DNA of 12,500 nt. Origin: Chromera velia. Lineage: Eukaryota > Sar > Chromeraceae. Of the stretch, positions 1 to 7,240 are shown in pieces. Each line of letters begins with the position of its first letter. Position 1 is the stretch's first letter. The stretch lies in the NCBI GenBank assembly GCA_018398765.1, contig JAHBMJ010001114.1, positions 1 through 12,500 on the forward strand, in the 5' to 3' direction. A model generated the notes under the pieces. It had not been told where the DNA came from and ran no database searches. It worked only from the letters and a program-made list of their open reading frames with translations. Made by a program: the position numbers and the translations under genes.

Positions 1-37
1 ACACACACACACACACACACACACACATGCCCGCCCA

Positions 38-114
<77 letters not shown>

Positions 115-161
115 GCACACACACAGAGAGAGAGAGAGGGGGGGGGAGAGAGAGAGAGAGG
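1..161. repeat. Compound (CA)n-(GA)n microsatellite
   Basis: About 125 bases of nearly pure AC dinucleotide, interrupted by short TGCCCG and AT variants, pass directly into GA repeats with a run of ten or so G and end at GAGGCAA. On the minus strand this is GCCTC followed by CT then GT repeats, inside what is probably an intron of the minus-strand gene. The same CA-to-GA-to-GAGGCAA layout recurs at 2942-3033. Confidence 0.97.
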
Positions 162-338
162 CAACCAAGTAAATAGATTTTTTTCCCTTCAACTTGTCTA
201 ACATAGTGACTCACTCATTAACTACGGACTCACTCACTGAGTCCCTCACTCTTTCAAGAGCTCTACTCACTTTCCCCCCCTTCTGCCCACCGCCAATCAT
301 TCTCTCGCCCTCGCTCTCCCGGTTGCTCACTCACTCAC
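162..338 (-). other. Intron sequence after the last visible exon
   Basis: No coding signal is seen here. Read on the minus strand it starts with GTGAGTGAGTGAGTGAG next to the proposed end of the exon at 339 and carries further TGAG-type tetranucleotide repeats. It is best explained as the start of an intron that runs off the window edge through the CT/GT microsatellite. Further exons of the gene would lie outside the window. Confidence 0.5.
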
Positions 339-1187
339 TCGCTGACTGACTTTTGGAAGTCGCTTGATCGCCTCGCAGATTTCCTGTTCGAGGACCCCGG
401 TGCTTCTCACTCGGCGCTGCAGCCAAACTCTCTTACTTGGCTTCCCCCCCCTGCCCGTCTCACCGAGAGACACGTCCCTGTCTCCTTCACCCGACGCCAA
501 CTCTGAGCCCGGAACCAGGGCGGCGCCACTTCCACCCCCTCCATCTTCTCTCGCTCCCGTCGCGCCTCCCCACACAAACGAGGGGGCCTCGCTGACAAGC
601 AGGGAGCGGAGAAACTGACGATCTACCCCCACAGCACAGCCTACAGAGGCGCAAAAGGGGAAAGGCTCCAGGAGTGTGTCAATCTCTTCGTGCAGTTCTG
701 CCATCCGATCTGCAGATGCCAGTCGGAGGATGTGATGGGCTGCCTTGAAATAAGCCTCCAAAAGGCCGTGCTCTTTGATGGAGTATCGTTGCACCCTCCC
801 AAACGGTTTCAGCTGCTTTTCTTTTTCCTTTTCCTTCCCTGGCCCCTCCTTCCCTTTTCCTCCTTCCTTCTCTTTTTCCTCATCGCCCCTTCTTTGAGGG
901 AGACCCCCGAGAGGAAAAGGCAACTTCGGGTTTCCCGCCCTCTTCGCCCTTGCTGCCGTGCTCTCTGCAAGTCTCCGCGTACTTGGGGGGGCGTCAGCCT
1001 GCATGAGTGCTGCATATCTTCTTGGACGTCTGACTGCAGGATGGAGCGTTGCGAGTTTGGCAATTTCGGGTAGTTTCTGAAGAGAGTAGCAGGCGGGACC
1101 TGGAGCAGTCAGGTTCGAAATCAGACCGTCCTCTACGGGCGACGCCACCCAGGATCCGTTCTCTGGGTCCAGGTATATGCCTTGAAT
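339..1187 (-). CDS. Exon 6 of an unidentified multi-exon gene
   Basis: This is an open minus-strand segment of about 283 codons. It begins after a TATGCAG acceptor (cag at 1188-1190) with IQGIYLDPENG and stays open until a GTGAGT donor at 338, phase 0 at both ends. The first 60 residues look globular (SWVASPVEDG, LPEIAKLATLHPAV). A strongly charged Lys/Glu/Gly tract follows (roughly plus positions 800-890), then an amphipathic helical block (EHGLLEAYFKAAHHILRLA, MAELHEEIDTLLEPF), then a Gly/Ser-rich tail. I do not recognise a domain. The tail may hold another intron, and the donor has A rather than G at -1, so the 3' border is uncertain. If there is no splice, a stop follows at 327. Confidence 0.55.
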
Positions 1188-1189
1188 CT

Positions 1190-1266
1190 GCATACATTCA
1201 CTCACTAATTCAGTCATTCACTCACTCACTCACGTACTCATTCATTCATTCATTCACCCACTCACT
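1190..1266. repeat. TCAC/TTCA tetranucleotide repeat
   Basis: Irregular repeats of CTCA and TTCA units lie directly upstream (minus-strand sense) of the exon 6 acceptor. Read on the minus strand the tract is GTGA/ATGA repeats within the intron, the same repeat type found around the donor at 338 and in the intron between exons 3 and 4. Confidence 0.9.
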
Positions 1267-1688
1267 GAATTACACACGGACGTAGTACTTTCGGTTCACT
1301 CAGGGCAGTTTTTTTATGAAACTAAGCCACGAACAGTGTCCAGGCAAATGAGAGCCCCTGCATAGTTGGGCTTTGCCGATCTCTTTCCTCTGAGAAGGGG
1401 GGAAGAGAACGCAGGACAGAAGTGGAGGCAAGAAAGCTGAGCAAGGTTATTGGGGAATGCATGGAAAGAGGTTTCACCTGCAAAAGCGAATTCGCGGTAC
1501 AGAATAAAATCCTTTGAGGACAAAACGCCACCCAAAAGATCAACAAGCAGGGGATGGAAGGGGGTAGGAAAACACAAGCAACCCAGATGAAGAGACATGC
1601 AGCCAACCAGAAAGAAAGAAAAAAAGAAAGATAAAGGAGCATACAGAGAGATGTTGAGACAGATCCTTCCTTCCACCCACCGACCGAC
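1267..1688 (-). other. Intron, possibly holding a 34-nt microexon
   Basis: This stretch lies between exons 5 and 6 and is mostly non-coding, T-rich on the minus strand. A candidate microexon at 1511-1478 (minus) has an AAAG acceptor and a CAG|GTGAAA donor. It would link in phase if exon 5 ended at 1681 (CG|GTGGGT), giving ILFCTANSLLQ before exon 6. The AAG acceptor is weak, and direct splicing of exon 5 (ending 1689, phase 0) to exon 6 is equally possible. Transcript data would decide. Confidence 0.35.
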
Positions 1689-1752
1689 CGCATTATCCAG
1701 GATCCCGCGCAAGACCGCAAGAAGTTGAGGATCTACGGGGCCTTTGTCGGGT
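1689..1752 (-). CDS. Exon 5 of the unidentified multi-exon gene
   Basis: A GTGCAG acceptor at 1753-1755 precedes a short exon reading PDKGPVDPQLLAVLRGILDNA. Its first base completes the Gly codon split at the end of exon 4 (phase 2), so both junctions agree. A GCG|GTCGGT donor at 1688 would end it in phase 0, matching exon 6. An alternative end at 1681 (CG|GTGGGT) would require the candidate microexon at 1511-1478. The predicted peptide is helical with no recognised motif. Confidence 0.5.
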
Positions 1753-2001
1753 CTGCACGTGGAACGAGAAGGGAAGGGAGGGGAAGAGAAAGAAGAAAGG
1801 AAGTGGGAGTCTGTCGTTGGATGAAAAGGAGGAATGGGGTCACTTGACAAACATTTAAAGGCAGTCTGTCAGCTTTGTCTGATGTCTCCCTCAGAAGAAG
1901 TGTAGGGAGGGAGGAAAAAAGAATCCCGTAGAAAAAAAACGACAAAGTCCCTGCCCAAATTCTTCGTTAAAAGTGAATGGTGACAGAACTGACAGACTCA
2001 C
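1753..2001 (-). other. Intron between exons 4 and 5
   Basis: This 249-bp intron has a strong GTGAGT donor at 2001 and a CACGTGCAG acceptor at 1753. It is CT-rich on the minus strand and has no open reading frame that fits the flanking phases. Confidence 0.55.
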
Positions 2002-2443
2002 CCGACGGCTGCTTCAGCAGAATAAGAGGCATTGATGCGCGGCCTTGCATCTCTGTGCGCAAACGGAGGGGGAATGTCAAGGGGCACAGGAGGCATGCGA
2101 GGGTGGAGACGAGGTACCGCTCCCCCGACCCCGGCAAGAGCAAGCGGTGAGGGGCTCAAAGCGGCAGAGGGCGACAAAGCTGTACAGGCAAGGGGAGGGA
2201 GGAGGGAACCGTTCGGGTCCTCTCTCAACCCTCCGTCTTCACCCCTTGGATGGTCAACTGAGCTGCGAAAGCGGAGAGCAGCCATTCGGCCTCGCTGTGC
2301 TCCCCCTGGGCTTGCCCCCGAAATTCCTGCTGCCTGCGGAGACAGGGACCGTTTGGAACCTCTCCCCATTTCCTCAGGTGCCACAGTGAGACCGTGAACC
2401 TTTGGGCTCTGCAGTCGCGTGAAGGGCGACGTCGGGGACATCG
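2002..2443 (-). CDS. Exon 4 of the unidentified multi-exon gene
   Basis: The exon starts after a CTGCAG acceptor (2444-2449) that follows a poly-pyrimidine run, and its first two bases complete the codon left in phase 1 by exon 3. It encodes about 147 residues rich in Ser, Pro, Gly and Arg (SPTSPFTRLQSPK, then a Pro-rich stretch PPVPLDIPPP) and ends GCCGTCGG|GTGAGT in phase 2. It looks like a disordered linker. The matching phases on both sides are the main support. Confidence 0.6.
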
Positions 2444-2548
2444 CTGCAGGGGGGGGGGGAGGGCGGGAAATTAGGTGAAAGAAAAGTGCATTTTGGTTTT
2501 ACTCCGTTTCTGAACACAGGTGAACATTCACTCTCACATTAACGCGTA

Positions 2549-2581
2549 CCCTCACTCACTCACTCACTCACTCACTCACTC

Positions 2582-2633
<52 letters not shown>

Positions 2634-2662
2634 TTACTCACTCACTCACTCACTCACTCACT
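2549..2662. repeat. (TCAC)n-(CA)n-(TCAC)n compound microsatellite
   Basis: Around eight TCAC units pass into about 25 CA units with one AAAC interruption, then return to TCAC/TTAC units. The symmetric layout suggests that the CA tract expanded within an older TCAC array. Confidence 0.97.
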
Positions 2663-2707
2663 AACTCTCATGGACAGACAAAGCGATAGACAAAACGTGT
2701 TTCCACC

Positions 2708-2746
2708 ACATCCATCCATCCATCCATCCATCCATCCATCCATCCA
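2708..2746. repeat. (CATC)n tetranucleotide repeat
   Basis: Nine to ten uninterrupted CATC units within the intron between exons 3 and 4. Confidence 0.97.
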
Positions 2747-2941
2747 GTGTAACCGATCGATCATGCAAGCAGAAAGCCACTCGAGCTTGCCCTCTCCTTC
2801 CTTCATCGTCAGGTTGTGGAACTGGCTGTCTTCATCTGGTTACATCGCACACTAAGTCAACCATATTGACGGACAGTGAAAGAACAAAAACAAGCAAGCA
2901 AGTGGACAGCGAAAAAGAAAGACTAACAAAGCAACGTGAAA

Positions 2942-2946
2942 ACACA

Positions 2947-2983
<37 letters not shown>

Positions 2984-2984
2984 A

Positions 2985-3032
<48 letters not shown>

Positions 3033-3033
3033 C
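2942..3033. repeat. (CA)n-(GA)n compound microsatellite
   Basis: About 29 CA units with one ATA interruption pass directly into about 15 GA units ending GAGGCAAA. In minus-strand sense the tract starts 12 bases inside the intron, right after the exon 3 donor. It has the same architecture and the same GGCAA border as the tract at 1-161. Confidence 0.97.
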
Positions 3034-3045
3034 AAATCAACAAAC

Positions 3046-4069
3046 CTGTGTCGTGATGACCGTCGACAAGCGCTGCGAAGGCTCTCTCTTTGCGTCGTTG
3101 GGATTGCACAGCCACCGACGTGGCAGATCGTGCGGAGGCGGAGGGGGACTGTGAGAGGTTCAGAATACGTTTGGAAGGGGAGAGCATTCTCAAGGGTGAG
3201 AGGAGTGCTCTGTGTCCACCCGCTGTTTTCGAGAGTGTCGGGCTCTGCAGAAGAAGGAGACTCTGCTTTCGTCCGGAGTGGACCGAGGTCCCCCCCCTCC
3301 CCCCCGCTGCAACTGCAACAGCCGTGGCAGGGCTACGCACGCGAGTCCACTCACGCCCCTCCTCGACATCGGCATCCTCCTCCTCCTCATCCTCTTCCTC
3401 GTACGTAATCCCAATGCCTCGAGAGGCCTTGCCGGGAATCGGAAGTGTCAGCTTGTGCCTCAAAGAGCTGCCTGATGCTGCTGCTGCGGAATCTGCAAAG
3501 GAGGGAAGAAGGCCCTCGCCAAGACCACCAGCGACAGGTCCGGCTGGGCGAACAGATTTCCTCAGACCAGAAAAAACACGAGCCCCTTGAGAGGGCGAGA
3601 TGATGTCAACCCCCCCCCCTTCTCTGCCTCCCTCTGGCGCCTTCACCTTCCCCCCCCCTGAGGTCCCTCCACTCTCGGACAGACGGCGCGCCCCTCTGTT
3701 GCCCTCGCTGTCGGAGAGAGAAAGGGGGGGTGCACTCACTGTATCCAGACGATGCCATCTGAAGGCATGGGCGCTTCTTCCCCTTTTCTGCTGGGTACTC
3801 GCAAGGGATCGATTAGACAACGGCGAGGGCGGGTTTTGGTGTTGAAAGTGAGCTTTGCATTTAAGGATTCCGAGGTGCAGCGTGTTCTCGAGATGCTTCT
3901 CAAGAGCCCCGCAAATGGCCCCGGCGATGGTTTCCCAGATTTCAGTTGAGGGCTCAGAGAATCGGCTTCCCTGGATCTGAGTAGGGTAGTATCTTGACTC
4001 TCTGTTGGCCCCAATGTTGTCGATGCGGATACGGAACCCTCCCTCTTCAAACCGAAGCCCGAGGGGTAA
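3046..4069 (-). CDS. Exon 3 of the unidentified multi-exon gene
   Basis: This is the largest exon, about 341 codons. It starts in phase 0 after TCTCTCTGCAG (4070-4072) and ends at GACACAG|GTTTGT in phase 1. The N-terminal 80 residues look folded (LGLRFEEGGFRIRIDNIG, then EIWETIAGAICGALEKHLEN). The rest is disordered: Ser/Gly/Arg-rich, a Lys-Ala-Pro-Glu-Gly segment, a highly acidic run of Glu and Asp near plus 3375-3410, and SPSKRILNLSQSPS-type serine-proline motifs that could be phosphosites. I recognise no family. A CT-repeat polypyrimidine tract directly precedes the acceptor. Confidence 0.65.
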
Positions 4070-4304
4070 CTGCAGAGAGAGAGAGAGAGAGGGAAAAAGA
4101 GAAACAGTCAAGGAAGGCAACGATGGATGACGAAACGGGAAAGATATTCGTACAAACATCTCGCGATAGAGGGCAAAGGCGAAGATATTTCTTTCATTCA
4201 ACTGTCGGACGAATGGCGAGACGGCTTCTCCCCCTCCTTTCCCTTTCGTCCTTTCAGTGTCGCTGTAATTTCCCTCACGTTCCCTCTCCAGCATACAGAC
4301 AGAC
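4070..4304 (-). other. Intron between exons 2 and 3
   Basis: This 235-bp intron is bounded by AAG|GTCTGT and CT-repeat-TGCAG. A more canonical GTGAGG donor lies at 4278 but would give phase 2, which does not fit exon 3. The GTCTGT donor gives phase 0 on both sides, so it was chosen. Confidence 0.5.
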
Positions 4305-4829
4305 CTTGCAGAGTTTCGCCAAAGCAGAAGGTGTCAACTTCATCGGCCCCTCTCCCCCCCCCCCTTCGATTTCCCCGGAGAGAGCAATGGAAGAGGAAGA
4401 GGAGGCGGAGGAGGAGGAAGCCCCTCCCCCCCCTGGCGAAGCGCCATGTTCGGAAGTCCCTTCCCTTTCCTTCTCTTCCAACACCAGCACTGCCTGCGTT
4501 TTCGCGTGTGGAGCGATACCGCAAACCCGAGCAACGTTGTGGAAGGTGTTTCTCTCCCTCACCAGTTCCATCGCGAGGATCTCAAAGGGCGAAAAAAAGA
4601 CGTCCCCTGTCGAGGCATGAGGGGGAACGCCCCCCTGGACCGGCAATACTGCTGCTGTACTGCTGCTGTTCCCGTGACCCTGCTGAGGTTCCCCTGGAGC
4701 CCCCGTCAGGTCCCCCCCCCCCCCCCCNCCCCCGCCTACACCCACATGACCCCCGGGAGAGTGCAGAGAAGAGCTGGCGGGGGAGAGATCCCTCCCTTGT
4801 GGCAGCATGCTGAAAAGCAATCCATTCAC
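4305..4829 (-). CDS. Exon 2 of the unidentified multi-exon gene
   Basis: The exon is 175 codons, in phase 0 at both ends. It follows a TATGCAG acceptor (4830-4832) and opens VNGLLFSMLPQGRDL. A poly-Gly segment contains an undetermined base at 4728 in a homopolymer, so the local frame depends on the correct G count. A folded-looking block follows (VFFSPFEILAMELVRERN, then FHNVARVCGIAPHAKT), then a poly-Ser tract and a Gly-rich segment. It ends with LTPSALAKLCK at the AAG|GTCTGT donor. No family is recognised. Confidence 0.6.
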
Positions 4830-5264
4830 CTGCATATGGCCATCCATGCAGACAGACAATCATATATATATTTATTCAATGGGTTGGAGGCTTAGACGCA
4901 CATTCGCTTCTGTTTACCAATACACTTGGATGCGTGTCGATCCGGGGGGATTCGGTATGCAGCCTGACAGAAGGCTTCCACGCACCCAGACAACTTTCCG
5001 CAAACACACGCTTACATAGATTCACGACCACAAACACATCTACACCGCAATTCATGCACACGTGCGTAGACAGGCTCCTAGACAGACACACTCACGCACA
5101 CGAATATGCACATGACCAGACGCATAGGGCAGACAACCACAGCACGGCCATGCAGGAACGAAAACATACAGTTGCGTACGTACATTCACAAAAAATATGC
5201 CTACGTTCCCTCCTGTCTCTGCCTCTTTTGCTTCCATGCGAGAGCAGTTACAGAGGGGACGGAC
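4830..5264 (-). other. Intron between exons 1 and 2
   Basis: This 435-bp intron has donor AAG|GTCCGT and acceptor TATGCAG. It holds irregular CACACA and GACAGACA sequence and a TATATATA stretch (4862-4869). It shows no coding signal and no RNA gene that I can recognise. Confidence 0.55.
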
Positions 5265-5519
5265 CTTCGGCATGAGCTTGGACATTCTGACGCACGCCGT
5301 GAGGTTCTCCTTGTCTATTGCAGGGATCCCCACATTCTCATAACGCTCGTAGAGATCCTTGTCGGTCAGGGCCAAAACTTCAGCGCAGATCTCTCCACTG
5401 CTCACCGCCTGCTCCCAGTTTGTGAAGTCCCACGCAAAAACCACGCCGAGGTTCATCGCACCCAGGCGTGGGCTTTCGCCTGGGACGGAAGGCCGTGATT
5501 GCTCTCCCCCGTTTTCCAT
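5265..5519 (-). CDS. Exon 1 (probable start) of the unidentified multi-exon gene
   Basis: This is 85 codons from the ATG at 5519 (MENGGEQSRPS) to the AAG|GTCCGT donor, phase 0. The frame is open upstream to about 5600 but without another ATG, so either this is the start codon or an upstream exon joins here. A second ATG lies at 5456. The segment VVFAWDFTNWEQAVSSGEIC followed by LTDKDLYERYENVGIPAIDK looks like the core of an alpha-helical domain. I cannot name it. Joining to exon 2 gives MSKLMPK-VNGLLFSML without a frame break. Confidence 0.55.
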
Positions 5520-5880
5520 CGCTATCCCCCCAGTTTCTCTTCCGTCTACGACCACCAAATTCCGCACCCGTCTCCACACACCATACGGACGAAAACAAAG
5601 TCAATTGTGCACACTTCGTCTCACGCCATATTCAGGAGGACTTTCTCGAGGGCAAAAGCTGCAGATTTGTAGCTAGTCGCTCTTATGCCCGCACACGTTT
5701 CAAAAAGTTTGGTTGAAACATGGTTGAAACATGTTGAAAGAGCACCATAAGAGCACCGAAATTGAATGTCGAAGTATTGTTCTTTTTTTCGATCTGCATG
5801 CTTGCCGTGGCCCCCGGCCATGGTATCTGTTAAGGCCCTTAGCCGCACCTATGGAAAAAAAAAAGTCGAATGACCAATAA
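5520..5880. other. Intergenic region upstream of the minus-strand gene
   Basis: No gene can be supported. It contains an 11-bp direct duplication (TGGTTGAAACA twice, then a partial third copy, about 5709-5738), a short AGCACCATAAG/AGCACCGAA duplication, and poly-A and poly-T runs. The promoter of the minus-strand gene would be expected here, but no clear core element is visible. Confidence 0.4.
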
Positions 5881-6033
5881 ATCGGGTTACATTTGCCTTT
5901 CGGGACCCGCGCTATCCGACAACTGTATCAATTGGGGTTGTTTGTGTTTTCAGGTCGAGTGGCTGGTGTACCTGTCAGAGTTTTGGTTGATTCAGGTGCA
6001 GATGATATTTATCTTGACCGTCGTTTTTTTTAA
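5881..6033 (+). pseudogene. Retropepsin-like protease fragment of an LTR-type retroelement
   Basis: A 50-codon open stretch between TAA (5878) and TAA (6031) encodes GRVAGVPVRVLVDSGADDIY with the aspartic protease signature. The catalytic motif Asp-Ser-Gly-Ala is at 5989-6000, preceded by a hydrophobic strand. This is the pattern of pepsin-like proteases in Ty3/gypsy and related Gag-Pol polyproteins, which cleave the polyprotein. The flanking sequence LFVFSGRV also fits that family. Only the first half of the domain is present. It breaks at TTTTTTTTAATG, exactly where the inverted-repeat-bounded segment begins, so an insertion probably cut it. No LTRs, RT or integrase of such an element are visible. 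Confidence 0.65.
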
Positions 6034-6250
6034 TGCCTGTAAAGCCCGCGGCGTTTGTCGGCAAACGCCGCCGGGTTGCGGAGCGACCCCGCTTGGCCGT
6101 GGGGCGAAATTTTCTCCTGTCCGCGGCATGCCGCGGAGCGGCGCGGCGCAGAATGTGTGGAGTCCCGCGGCGGCACGCCACGGGGCGGCCAAGCCCAGCA
6201 AAAAGGTCCACTCCACGGCGGAGCCGCGCCGCCGCGGAGCCTACAAAAAA
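6032..6250 (-). repeat. GC-rich palindromic repeat module, left copy
   Basis: This is an extremely GC-rich island between a T8 run and an A9 run. It includes a perfect 10-bp stem with a TCGG loop (6048-6071) and a perfect 16-bp palindrome CCGCGGCATGCCGCGG (6121-6136), plus several further CCGCGG words. Read on the minus strand it ends GCTTTACAGGCATT followed by A8, which resembles the tail of a short retroposed or foldback repeat. I found no credible RNA polymerase III A/B boxes. Confidence 0.6.
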
Positions 6251-6286
6251 AAAGTTGAGGCGCCGCCATAGAGAGGAATCTCATAG

Positions 6287-6775
6287 GATACGCTCAGTTC
6301 GACTTATTCACTCGCGTCTGGTGAGGAAGGGGGAGGCGAGAAGTCTTCCCTCATATCTGGTGCTAAGGGAAGGGGGGGGAACAAATCTTTCTTCACGTCT
6401 GGTAGTAAGAGAAGGGGGGGCGACAAGTCTTCCCTCACATCTGGTGGTAAGGGAGAGGGGGAAGACAAGTCTTCCCTCATGTCTAGTAGTAAGGGAGGAG
6501 GGGAGGACAAGTCTTCCCTCGTGTCTGGTGGTAAGGGAAGGAGGGGAGGACAAGTCTTCCCTCACGATCTGGCGGATAATAAAATGTGTGATTCGGACTC
6601 AGACGAGAATGAGTCTCTAAGTAATACAGACGAGGTGTGTCCAGACAACAAGGAATCAGAAGTGTCAGACAGATCCTTGATTTCTTCAGTTGTCGCAGTG
6701 GCGAAGGAGTTGAGACTCTCGTCACAGGGGGGAAGCAAGGAGGGGATGAGAACCAGAGGTCAGACCCGTACTTAA
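6287..6775 (+). pseudogene. Repeat-containing ORF fragment of unknown function
   Basis: The stretch is open from the TAG at 6284 to the TAA at 6773. The first part is a tandem repeat of 14 residues with consensus KSSLxSGGKGxGxD. Then come an acidic segment (CDSDSDENESLSNTDE) and a Ser-rich C-terminus. There is no convincing start upstream because a TAG and the GC-rich module precede it. The last repeat unit is 43 rather than 42 bases, so the downstream part is out of phase with the repeats. It may be a gag-like or host-derived piece, or simply an expanded minisatellite. Confidence 0.35.
6316..6575 (+). repeat. 42-bp minisatellite, about six units
   Basis: Units starting at about 6341, 6383, 6425, 6467 and 6509 are each 42-43 bases, with partial units on both sides. 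The core is AAGTCTTCCCTC-N3-TCTGGTGGTAAGGGA plus a G-rich end. The units are contiguous with no spacers. The length is a multiple of three except for the final unit, and at least two plus-strand frames stay open through the array. Confidence 0.9.
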
Positions 6776-7240
6776 AAACGAGTGCCCGACTACGTAACCT
6801 TCTTCAGGCAGTGCACTTCTGATTTGGAATCAGATGGTCATGTGAATGACTGTGATTTTAAAAAGAAATAAGTATGTCACTCTGATGCCTGGAAATCGTA
6901 TGAACACGCATAAAATCGTAAGTGAATTGATTGATTAATTCAAAAATCATTCTCTGCAATGCATTCAAATCAACAAAATAATTCGATCAATTTTAAAATA
7001 GTCATGTCACACCATGATTGTTGATCAGACTATGACTTATAGTTTCTTTTATTGTGAATTAGATTAAAAATAAATGAGTTACTAGTTTTTTTGTGTATTT
7101 ATTTTTTGTTTGTTCTTAATATTTCCTATATTAATTATATTATTTTATCTTATTTTCATGTTTGAAATAGTTTAAAACCATAATAGAATGACTTATTCCT
7201 ACTGTAAAATACTTATAGATATATTTGATATGACCCATCA
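6776..7240. other. AT-rich tract without a gene
   Basis: From about 6840 the base composition shifts sharply to A/T (ATTGATTGATTAATTCAAAAATC, TTTTTATTTTTTGTTTG, TATTAATTATATTATTTTATC), in contrast to the GC-rich surroundings. No ORF or RNA gene is supported. It lies inside the inverted-repeat-bounded segment. Confidence 0.6.

Larger units (their letters stand above)
2444..3045 (-). other. Microsatellite-rich intron between exons 3 and 4
   Basis: This 602-bp intron has donor ACACAG|GTTTGT and acceptor CTGCAG. It contains almost nothing but repeats: CA/GA next to the donor, a CATC tract and a TCAC/CA tract. Open frames in it are artefacts of the repeats (poly Ser-Leu, Cys-Val, Thr-His). Confidence 0.65.

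Noticed and set aside
2832-3035. ORFs of Ser-Leu and Cys-Val repeats on both strands around the CA/GA tract
   Set aside because: They are pure translation of dinucleotide repeats inside an intron.
4271-4279. Canonical GTGAGG donor as the end of exon 2
   Set aside because: It would leave phase 2, incompatible with the protein-like frame of exon 3. The GTCTGT donor at 4304 keeps phase 0.
3994-4813. Plus-strand ORFs of 208 and 228 codons with poly-Glu and poly-Pro
   Set aside because: They lie opposite minus exons 2 and 3, which join in phase with TGCAG acceptors. The plus products are low-complexity complements of those exons.
6032-6250. tRNA-derived SINE ending in poly-A on the minus strand
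   Set aside because: The A8 run and GCTTTACAGG end are suggestive, but no A-box or B-box could be found, so I call it only a GC-rich palindromic repeat.
6316-6575. CRISPR-like array
   Set aside because: The repeats are contiguous with gradual divergence and no unique spacers, so it is a minisatellite, and the context is eukaryotic.
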